Assembly: GCA_002436105.1 (NCBI GenBank)
Contig: DIXU01000020.1
Span: 124,001-188,000 of the forward strand
From: Candidatus Aminicenantes bacterium UBA6072
Lineage (GTDB): Bacteria; Acidobacteriota; Aminicenantia; UBA2199
Direction of reading: 5' to 3'
DNA: 64,000 nucleotides
Under the pieces are notes generated by a model. That model saw only the letters and a list, made by a program, of their open reading frames with translations, made no database searches and was not told the origin of the DNA. Positions 58,247 to 64,000 of the stretch are shown here, one piece after another. Each line of letters starts with the position of its first letter. The stretch's first letter is position 1. Made by a program: the position numbers and the translations under genes.

Positions 58247-60643
58247 GTGAGCTCGCTGCCATTTCGCTGGTTCCTGTTTGCCGTCCTGGTCCTGGCCGCC
58301 GCCGGAGCCGGCGGCTGCCGCCGCCGTGAAGCCGTCCCTTTCAACCTGCTGGTCGTCACCCTGGACACCACCCGCGCCGACAGCATCGGCGCCTACGGCA
58401 ACCGCGACGCCTGCACGCCGAACCTCGACCGCCTGGCGCGGGAGGGGGTCATGTTCCGCAACTGCTACGCGGCGGTTCCCCTGACCCTGCCCTCCCATTG
58501 CACGCTGTTCACCGGACGCTACCCGACCGCCCACCAGGTGCGCAACAACGGGACCTATTTCCTGCCGGCAGCGGAGACCACCCTGGCCGAGCTGCTGGGC
58601 GGGAACGGTTTCCACAGCGCGGCCTTCATCGCCTCGTTCACGCTGCTGGGCAAGTTCGGCCTGAACCAGGGCTTCGCCCTTTATGACGAGACGTTCCGCC
58701 AGAAGCAGGTGGCCCTCAATTTCCACGACGAAGCGTCCGCCGACGAGATCAGCGGCAAGTTCTCGGCCTGGCTGGAGGGCAATCATGAGCGCCGCTTCTT
58801 CGCCTGGCTCCATTTCTACGACCCGCACATCCCCTACCAGGTTCACCCCGAGGTGGACGCCAGGTTCGCCGCCTCCGAGCGGCTGCGGTATGAGGGGGAG
58901 ATCGCCTACGTGGACCTGCACCTGGGCCGGGTGCTGCGCCGTCTCGAGGAGAAGGGGCTGCTGGAACGCACACTCATCGTCGTCGCCGGCGACCATGGGG
59001 AGGCGTTCGGCGAGCACGGGGAATTCGGCCACGGGATATTCTGCTACGAAGAGAGCCTGAAGGTGCCGCTCATCCTGCGCCTTCCCGCCCGCATCGCCCC
59101 GGGCGGGAGGATCGACGCCCGCGTCAACCTGGCGGACGTCATGCCCTCGGTCCTGCATTACCTGGGCATCCCCTGCCCGGAGACCGTTCAGGGCAGGAGC
59201 TTTCACGGCCTGGCCGCCGGCAGGAAGGAGGCGCGGCGGCGCGACGTCTATTTCGAGAGCCGCTTCGGCCAGGAAGCCAACAACTGGGCGCCGATCACGG
59301 GGCTCGTCGTCGACGGCCACAAGTACATTTCGCTGATCGAGCCCGAGCTGTACGACCTGGAGAACGACGCCGGCGAAAGGGATAATCTCCACAAAAGGAA
59401 GAACCTGCTGGCGCGGCAGCTGGACGGGCGGCTGCGCCGCTTCCTGGTCGACCATGCCTCCGCTGCCGCCGCGGGCCGGCGCCGGCTCAGCGCCGATGAC
59501 GCCGCCAGCCTGAAGACCCTGGGGTATATCACTCCGGCCGCGGCCGCTGCGCGGGAGATGATCGATCCCAAGCAGGGGCTGGCCCTGTATGTCCGGGTGG
59601 AGGGGTTGAAGGAGAAGGCCAAGGCCGGCCGCATCCGCGAGGCGCAGGCCGGGCTCGACGCCGTCCGCGCCGATCACCCCGGCGCCGTGCTGCCCGGCCT
59701 GTTCGAGCTGGGGTTCATGCTCGGGAAGAGCGCCGGCCGCGTGGAAGAAGCGCTGGCCGAACTGGAAAAGGGGCGCGCGGCATTTCCCGGCATGGAGCTT
59801 TTCAAGATGATGCTGGCCAACGAATTCGCCGCCCGCGGCGAATCGGCGCGGGCCGTCGAGCTGTGCCGCGAGGTCTTGAAGGCCAACCCGCGTTTCGCCG
59901 CCGCCCTGGTCCTGCTCGGGGACATGGCCCGCCGCGAGGGCCGGACAACGGAGGCCGTCGGTTTCTATCAACGGGCCCTGGAGCTCGAGCCGCAGAACGC
60001 CCGCTTGCAGGACGTGCTGGCCGGGATGGCTTCGGCTTCCCCTGCAGCGGAGCGCCTGGACGGCATGGAAGAGAAAGCCAGGGCCATGGTCGCCGGCAAC
60101 CAACTGGACGAGGCGCGCTCGCTCCTGGAGGAGGTCCTGCGCAGCGAGCCGCGCCGCGTCGGGGCCCGGGTGCAGCTGGGGACGATCGCGGCGCGCCGCG
60201 GAGATCTTGCCGCCGCCTTGGCCCATTTCCAGGAGGCGGTGCGCCTGGACGGCCGCCATGCCATGGCCCGCTTCAACCTGGGCATCGTCCACTTCACCCT
60301 GTTCCAGAAGGATGGCGACCGCGCCCGGCTGCCGGCGGCTCTGGCATGCTTCGACCGCGCCTTGAGCCTGGATCCGGACCTGGCCGCGGCCTACGACGGG
60401 CGCGGCGCCGTGCGCATGGCGCTGGGAGAGAACGACCGGGCCGCGGAGGATTTTGCCCGCTTGATCGAGCTGCGCCCCGGCGCCGTCAACGCCCATTTCA
60501 ACCTGGCCTATGCCCTGGCCAACTCCGGGCGCAAGAGCGAGGCGCTCGCCGCGCTCTCCCGTTTCCGGGAGTCGTATTACGCGGAGCTGGGACCCCGGGA
60601 GCGCAGGGAACTGGATGCCCTGATCGCGGAAATCGGCCGTTGA
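58247..60643 (+). CDS. Alkaline-phosphatase/sulfatase-fold lipoprotein with C-terminal TPRs
   Basis: The protein is 798 aa, starting at a GTG. A lipobox (AGAGGC) is followed by a sulfatase-superfamily domain (about 33-410): metal-binding DTTRADSIGAYG, the catalytic strip TLPSHCTLFTG, FFAWLHFYDPHIPY, and VVAGDHGEAFGEHGEFGHG with the second set of metal ligands. In true sulfatases the strip begins with a Cys that becomes formylglycine and has Arg at position 5; here they are Thr (residue 80) and His, so it may use Thr as nucleophile like lipid A phosphoethanolamine transferases and some phosphodiesterases. About eight TPRs follow (about 420-790). Confidence 0.88.
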   Translation: MSSLPFRWFLFAVLVLAAAGAGGCRRREAVPFNLLVVTLDTTRADSIGAYGNRDACTPNLDRLAREGVMFRNCYAAVPLTLPSHCTLFTGRYPTAHQVRNNGTYFLPAAETTLAELLGGNGFHSAAFIASFTLLGKFGLNQGFALYDETFRQKQVALNFHDEASADEISGKFSAWLEGNHERRFFAWLHFYDPHIPYQVHPEVDARFAASERLRYEGEIAYVDLHLGRVLRRLEEKGLLERTLIVVAGDHGEAFGEHGEFGHGIFCYEESLKVPLILRLPARIAPGGRIDARVNLADVMPSVLHYLGIPCPETVQGRSFHGLAAGRKEARRRDVYFESRFGQEANNWAPITGLVVDGHKYISLIEPELYDLENDAGERDNLHKRKNLLARQLDGRLRRFLVDHASAAAAGRRRLSADDAASLKTLGYITPAAAAAREMIDPKQGLALYVRVEGLKEKAKAGRIREAQAGLDAVRADHPGAVLPGLFELGFMLGKSAGRVEEALAELEKGRAAFPGMELFKMMLANEFAARGESARAVELCREVLKANPRFAAALVLLGDMARREGRTTEAVGFYQRALELEPQNARLQDVLAGMASASPAAERLDGMEEKARAMVAGNQLDEARSLLEEVLRSEPRRVGARVQLGTIAARRGDLAAALAHFQEAVRLDGRHAMARFNLGIVHFTLFQKDGDRARLPAALACFDRALSLDPDLAAAYDGRGAVRMALGENDRAAEDFARLIELRPGAVNAHFNLAYALANSGRKSEALAALSRFRESYYAELGPRERRELDALIAEIGR

Positions 60644-60732
60644 GCGGCGGCGGACTCTGGATTTTCCCGGCGAAATGAGGTATTCTTACCTATTCCATCC
60701 AAGGAAACTCCGGGAACGCAACGAGGTCGTTG

Positions 60733-61494
60733 ATGCTGGATGAATCGCTGCTCGATCCAGTTGACAAGCGGGCGCGCGGCCGCCGCTGGCTGCTGCTGCC
60801 CATCTCCCTGTCCGTCCACCTTTTGGCCGTCGCCGCGCTGGTGCTGTTCCCCCTGCTGACCGCCGATTCCGACCTGCCCGAGATCCAGGTGATCCACGTG
60901 CACATCGTCGTCCCGCCGCTGCCGGCGCCGCCGCCGCCGCCTCCTCCGCCCCTGGGCCGGAGAAGGGGGGCTGGCGTTTCCCAGGCCGCCGCCGAAAAGA
61001 ACGAGGTGAGGCCCCCGGTCATTTTCGGCCGGCTGATCGCTCCCATCGAGGTGCCGGTCACGATCGAGGAGGACGAGGGCAGCGACTTCGGCGTCGAGGG
61101 CGGCGTTCCCTGGGGCGTCATCGGCGGCGTCGAGGGCGGCGTCGAGGGCGGCGTCATCGGCGGCGTGCTGGGCGGCGTGCTGGGCGGCGAGATGCCCGAC
61201 GAGAAGCCATTCTTCGTCGCGGGCAAGAAAGTGCCCAAGCTGCTGCGCGAGGTCAAGCCGGAATATCCCCAGGAAGCTTTCGCCAACCGCCTGCAGGGGG
61301 TGGTGATCGTCGAGGCCATGACCGATGTCTACGGCCTCGTCAGCCGGGCGCGCATCATCAGCGGCCATCCCGTTTTTCACCAGGCGGCGCTGGCGGCGGT
61401 GCGCCAGTGGGTGTACGAGCCCTATATCGTCGACGGCATCCCGCGGCCGATCTATTTCACCGTCTCCATAACGTTCGGCCTGGCCTTCCAGTAG
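60733..61494 (+). CDS. tonB: TonB energy transducer with Gly-Val repeat linker
   Basis: This 253-aa protein has an N-terminal helix (LLLPISLSVHLLAVAALVLF, with the His-containing TonB helix SVH), a Pro-rich spacer (PPLPAPPPPPPPPLG), a GGV/GGVEGGV/GGVLGGV repeat stretch (about residues 120-152) instead of the usual Pro-Glu/Pro-Lys rod, and a C-terminal TonB domain (KPEYPQEAFANRLQGVVIVEAMTD ... VRQWVYEPYIVDGIP, quoted in part). It couples proton motive force to outer-membrane receptors such as the three Oar-type proteins. The ATG at 60733 has GAGG upstream. ExbB/ExbD are not visible in the window. Confidence 0.93.
   Translation: MLDESLLDPVDKRARGRRWLLLPISLSVHLLAVAALVLFPLLTADSDLPEIQVIHVHIVVPPLPAPPPPPPPPLGRRRGAGVSQAAAEKNEVRPPVIFGRLIAPIEVPVTIEEDEGSDFGVEGGVPWGVIGGVEGGVEGGVIGGVLGGVLGGEMPDEKPFFVAGKKVPKLLREVKPEYPQEAFANRLQGVVIVEAMTDVYGLVSRARIISGHPVFHQAALAAVRQWVYEPYIVDGIPRPIYFTVSITFGLAFQ
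61091..61188 (+). repeat. Coding tandem repeat (GGCGGCGTC type) in tonB
   Basis: Imperfect 12-nt units reading GGV-E/I/L, as in GVEGGVPWGVIGGVEGGV and so on. A repeat in the spacer region is free to vary in length by slippage and could tune TonB reach across the periplasm. Confidence 0.75.
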
Positions 61495-61510
61495 AACTGC
61501 GAAGCCAGGG

Positions 61511-61559
61511 GTTCCAAGTTCCAAGTTCCAGGTTCCATGTTCCACGTTCCAAGTTCCAT
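61511..61559. repeat. Seven-unit GTTCCAN heptamer array
   Basis: GTTCCAA, GTTCCAA, GTTCCAG, GTTCCAT, GTTCCAC, GTTCCAA, GTTCCAT. Six bases are invariant in all seven units, and the seventh position takes all four bases. Confidence 0.92.
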
Positions 61560-61579
61560 GCAGGTTGGAAGAAAAGGAA

Positions 61580-61765
61580 ATAAAATTCCAAATCCCAAGC
61601 ACCAAATTCCAAATAAATTCCAAATTCCAATTACCAATCCCCTAGCGGGGACTTTGACCGGAACAAAGAGATTTATTTGCAAGGGGCTTTCGTTTTGGAA
61701 ATTGGAATTTGGATATTATTTGTTATTTGGAATTTGGGATTTGGAATTTAAGTCTTCGTATTACT
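61580..61765. repeat. AT-rich inverted element, copy E
   Basis: The left arm is CCAAATT heptamers (61583-61640); the right arm GGAATTT heptamers (61700-61750). It contains the 23-bp core (61683-61705, GGGGCTTTCGTTTTGG...) in the orientation opposite to copy A, and TTTAAGTCTTCGTATT (61747-61762) in the same orientation as copy A. Confidence 0.78.
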
Positions 61766-61872
61766 CTTTGACCGTCCACAGTAAACCGATCTTCGTGACG
61801 CGTAACGCGCACGAAGGTCCCCGCATGGGGATGACGCGTCACGCGAAAGAACAAGAATTGCTCTTATATCCG

Positions 61873-61947
61873 ACTACCACTACCACTATCACTGCCACGG
61901 ATGCCTGTAATGCCTCTTGCTGACACTGACACTGTCACTGACACTGG
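61873..61947. repeat. Degenerate 6-bp arrays (ACTACC and CTGACA types)
   Basis: ACTACC, ACTACC, ACTATC, ACTGCC at 61873-61896; TGACAC-type units CTGACA, CTGTCA, CTGACA at 61920-61945. The second array contains the stop codon of the hydrogenase protease gene on the minus strand. Confidence 0.75.
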
Positions 61948-62495
61948 GTTTCATTCGACTCGGCCAAAGCACCGGTAATTGCCGTCGCCAGGAATTCCGC
62001 CAATGGCTTGACCGTGCGCTGCACCGGGCGCGTCAGGCGCTTCCCCGGCAGCAGCGACTTGGGCTGCACGCCGACCAGCAGGACGCGGCAGGGGAGCGAT
62101 TGCGCCATGAAGCGCATCAGCAGCTTCAGCGGCAGGCGGTGGCTGGTCATGTCGCCGAGGGCGATCGAGGATTCGTCGGCCAGGAAGGCGGTGCCGGGCT
62201 TCAGCCCGTGATCGACGGCGTCGAGCAGCAGCACGTGGCTGGGGGCGAAGTCGCGCGCCGTGCCGGTGAAGTTCTCCGGGGCCTCGCCGCCGTCGACGAC
62301 GCGCAGGCGGGGATCGCGGGGCAGGGCCCGGGCCAGGGCGCTCGCCAGAGCGCTGCCCAGGCGGTCGTCGCTCTTCCAGTCCATGCCGATGCCCAGGACG
62401 AAGACGCGCTCCGCCCCGGCAAGAAGCGCGCGCAATGCCCGGGGAAAACCGGCCTCATGAAGGAATGCCGGTTCAGGCATTCCGGGGTGTTCCAT
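61935..62495 (-). CDS. hycI: [NiFe]-hydrogenase maturation protease, HycI-like
   Basis: The protein is 186 aa. It has VFVLGIGMDWKSDDRLGSALA (the GxGN...DDGxG-type nickel-binding strand, diverged), LLLDAVDHGLKPGT (second Asp), TSHRLPLKLLMRFM (His region) and VGVQPKSL, which corresponds to the GIQP/GVQP signature of HycI proteases. HycI removes the C-terminal peptide of the group 4 hydrogenase large subunit after nickel insertion. Its stop codon is inside a hexamer array, so the last four or so residues (TQCQ) come from repeat DNA. The start ATG at 62495 gives the expected length. Confidence 0.82.
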   Translation of the reverse strand: MEHPGMPEPAFLHEAGFPRALRALLAGAERVFVLGIGMDWKSDDRLGSALASALARALPRDPRLRVVDGGEAPENFTGTARDFAPSHVLLLDAVDHGLKPGTAFLADESSIALGDMTSHRLPLKLLMRFMAQSLPCRVLLVGVQPKSLLPGKRLTRPVQRTVKPLAEFLATAITGALAESNETQCQ

Positions 62496-62521
62496 GGCGG
62501 ATCCAGGCGGGAGCCGGGGCT

Positions 62522-62881
62522 CTATTTGTATTCGATCTTCAGGTCCCAGCGGCTGAAGGCGGCCGTCTCGTACTCCAGGTCCATATGGTAAGTCTTGGTG
62601 GGGCAGGAGTCGACGCACTGGGCGCAGTGGATGCAGCGGTCATTGTGCAGGATCATCTTGAATTTCTTCTCGGTCTCGGAGACGCGGATGATGTCGATGG
62701 CCTCGGCGGGGCAGTCGTTGACGCAGATGTTGCAGCCGATGCACTTGGGCGGATTGAAGACGACGGTGCCGCGGAAATCCTTGGGCACGGCCTCCTTCTC
62801 GAAGGGGTACTTGACCGTCACCGGCTTCTTGAACAGGCTGCGCAGCAGCTCGGGCAGGAACGGGGCGATTCGCAGGCTCAT
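62522..62881 (-). CDS. Hydrogenase 4Fe-4S subunit (HycF/EchF/NuoI-like)
   Basis: A 119-aa ferredoxin subunit with two [4Fe-4S] motifs: CIGCNICVNDCPAEAI and CIHCAQCVDSCPTKTY. The N-terminal segment (LRSLFKKPVTVKYPFEKEA) resembles NuoI/EchF. It should pass electrons from a ferredoxin or other donor to the small subunit of the energy-converting hydrogenase. It overlaps the membrane subunit gene by 4 nt (ATGA) and is followed by the maturation protease. Confidence 0.93.
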   Translation of the reverse strand: MSLRIAPFLPELLRSLFKKPVTVKYPFEKEAVPKDFRGTVVFNPPKCIGCNICVNDCPAEAIDIIRVSETEKKFKMILHNDRCIHCAQCVDSCPTKTYHMDLEYETAAFSRWDLKIEYK

Positions 62882-63846
62882 GATGCACTCCCCTTGATGA
62901 TGATGACGATGAACAGCTGCAGCACGGCCAGCGGCGCCAGCCAGCGCCAGGAGAAGCTGATCATCTGGTCGATGCGGATGCGGCTGGTGGCGGCGCGCAG
63001 GGCGGCCAGCAGGAAGATGATGAACAGGGTCTTGACGATGAACCAGGCCAGCCCGGGCAGCAGCCCGCCCGGGAAGCCGCCCAGGAACACGGCGGCGATC
63101 AGCCCGGCGCCCACGACCATCTCGATGTCGCCCAGCAGCCGGAAGAAGGCCAGCTTCTTGCCCGAGTACTCGGTGAACTGGCCGCCGACGATCTCGGTCT
63201 CGGCGTGGGGGATGTCGAAGGGCACGCGCTCCAGCTTGGCCTGCAGGCAGATGACGGCGATAAAGAAGCCGATGACGTTGGCCAGCATCAGCAGCGGATG
63301 GTTCTGGTAGAAGACGGCGATCTCCACCAGGCGCCAGGAGCCGGCCAGGACCGCGGGCGAGAGCAGGGCCAGCAGCAGCGGGATCTCGTAGCCGAAGAGC
63401 ATGGTCAGCACGCGCACGCCGCCGATGGCCGAGAAGTAGTTGGTCGAGTGCCAGCCGGCGAGGAAGAAGATCAGCGTCGGCAGGCTGAGCAGGTAGACGA
63501 CGACGATCAGGTCGCCGGGGAAGGAGATGAAGGAGGGCGCGGCGCCGTAGTGCCAGACCGGCAGGTAAAGGGCCGCGGTGCAGACGATGGCCAGGGCGAA
63601 GACGGGCAGCGCCGAGAACATGCGCTTGTCGGCCTGCTCGGGCACGATGTCCTCCTTGGCGAACAGCTTGATGATGTCGGCCACCGGCTGCAGGATGCCG
63701 GCGCGTCCGGTGTGCAGCGGCCCGATGCGATTCTGCATGCGGGCGTAGAGCTTGCGGTCGAACCACTCGCAGAAGGTGGAGTAGACCATCAGGAAGAGCA
63801 GACCCGGGTAGACCAGGATGTAAAGGATGGGCTTTAGAATGGCCAT
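62878..63846 (-). CDS. Hydrogenase membrane subunit (HycD/EchB/NuoH-like)
   Basis: A 322-aa protein with about eight transmembrane helices. It has the NuoH/HycD signatures: FDRKLYARMQNRIGPLHTGRAGILQPVADIIKLF (quoted in part: RKLYARMQNRIGP is the key), LSLPTLIFFLAGW, FDIPHAETEIVGGQFTEYSG (the quinone-pocket/ion-channel loop) and VKTLFIIFLLAALRA. It forms the base of the proton or sodium pump of group 4 hydrogenases. It overlaps the large subunit gene by 13 nt and the ferredoxin subunit by 4 nt. Confidence 0.93.
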   Translation of the reverse strand: MAILKPILYILVYPGLLFLMVYSTFCEWFDRKLYARMQNRIGPLHTGRAGILQPVADIIKLFAKEDIVPEQADKRMFSALPVFALAIVCTAALYLPVWHYGAAPSFISFPGDLIVVVYLLSLPTLIFFLAGWHSTNYFSAIGGVRVLTMLFGYEIPLLLALLSPAVLAGSWRLVEIAVFYQNHPLLMLANVIGFFIAVICLQAKLERVPFDIPHAETEIVGGQFTEYSGKKLAFFRLLGDIEMVVGAGLIAAVFLGGFPGGLLPGLAWFIVKTLFIIFLLAALRAATSRIRIDQMISFSWRWLAPLAVLQLFIVIIIKGSAS

Positions 63847-64000
63847 GCGATTTTCCTTTTCTTGAAGTCGATTTTCTTGGCGCGCTCGTTGGCCATGGCC
63901 CGCAGCTGGCTGAAGCTGAGGACCCGGCTGTCACCGCGGCGCCCGTCGTCCAGCTGCACCAGGCGCTCGGCGCAGCAGATGCAGGGGTCGATGGCGGCGA
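63834..64000 (-). CDS. [NiFe]-hydrogenase large subunit, group 4 (C-terminal part only)
   Basis: Translated from the minus strand, open at the right edge; about 54 residues remain. They begin AAIDPCICCAERLVQLDDG, containing DPCxxCAER, the C-terminal nickel-binding CxxC of [NiFe] hydrogenases; complex I NuoD lacks these Cys. The roughly 43 residues after AER should be the peptide removed by the HycI-like protease encoded three genes downstream. The stop overlaps the membrane subunit start by 13 nt. The subgroup (Ech, Mbh, formate hydrogenlyase) cannot be settled from this part. Confidence 0.88.
   Translation of the reverse strand, partial: AAIDPCICCAERLVQLDDGRRGDSRVLSFSQLRAMANERAKKIDFKKRKIAWPF

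Larger units (their letters stand above)
61495..61934. other. 440-bp repeat-filled gap between tonB and the hydrogenase protease gene
   Basis: No credible gene. From left to right: a GTTCCAN heptamer array (61511-61559), an AT-rich inverted element (61580-61765), ACGCGTAACGCG-type heptamers and a hairpin (about 61795-61855), and hexamer arrays from 61873, the last reaching into the next gene. Confidence 0.75.

Noticed and set aside
61537..61923. 128-codon frame in the gap after tonB
   Set aside because: It is a translation of heptamer and inverted repeats.
63834..64000. Partial gene at the right edge as complex I NuoD
   Set aside because: DPCICCAER keeps the nickel-binding Cys, and a maturation protease gene follows; NuoD has neither.

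Overview
The window reads as a chromosomal segment of a GC-rich, double-membraned, probably anaerobic bacterium of Acidobacteriota type, possibly Aminicenantia-like. This placement is inferred from gene content, not phylogeny. The supporting evidence is lipid A synthesis (lpxB), three large Oar-type TonB-dependent receptors plus a TonB, two GWxTD-domain proteins, a group 4 [NiFe] hydrogenase module at the right edge, and nifS/nifU with ferredoxin genes. Genes are tightly packed with many 4-nt overlaps. No phage, transposase, rRNA or CRISPR was seen; there is one tRNA gene (Leu, anticodon CAG).

Layout. 1-7.2 kb: a histidine kinase/response regulator pair (minus) and two tandem paralogous membrane hybrid kinases. 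7.2-10.5 kb: a secreted papain-family protease, a small outer-membrane protein, a diguanylate cyclase and a small unknown gene. 10.6-15.5 kb: a Ser/Thr kinase with an FGE-like extracytoplasmic domain, an RlmB-like methyltransferase, two pseudopilin-like proteins and lpxB. 16-19.5 kb (minus): recG, an unknown exported protein, purN and tRNA-Leu. 19.6-23 kb: a PAP2 phosphatase and an outer-membrane barrel. 23-27.5 kb (minus): one long operon, rplU-rpmA-obgE-nadD-rsfS-sigma54 activator-rlmH-dksA-like. 27.5-33.8 kb (minus): an M28 peptidase, nifU, nifS, and a TetR-controlled ferredoxin/cupin/hemerythrin cluster. 34-39.5 kb: a PAP2_C (sphingomyelin-synthase-like) membrane protein, an unknown polytopic membrane protein, a lipoprotein and the ResB/CcsA cytochrome c system. 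39.6-61.5 kb: an envelope region with three Oar-like receptors, GWxTD and TPR proteins, an M1-type peptidase, a sulfatase-fold TPR lipoprotein and TonB. 61.9-64 kb (minus): the large-subunit C-terminus, membrane subunit, ferredoxin subunit and maturation protease of an energy-converting hydrogenase.

Three genome-scale patterns stand out. (1) Several genes start 7-9 nt after a sigma70 -10 box, the geometry of leaderless mRNAs; in some cases the longest possible ORF start lies inside the promoter. (2) All three Oar-type receptors have a GG-N10-GC sigma54-type promoter, while the only sigma54 activator in the window has Asn-Gln where Walker B normally has Asp-Glu. (3) Nearly every long gap holds degenerate tandem arrays with a strict 7-bp or 6-bp period, AT-rich inverted elements sharing a 23-bp core, and GC hairpins; two arrays run into the 3' ends of genes (lpxB and the hydrogenase protease).

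All functional calls come from motifs read by eye. No database search, folding or phylogeny was run.
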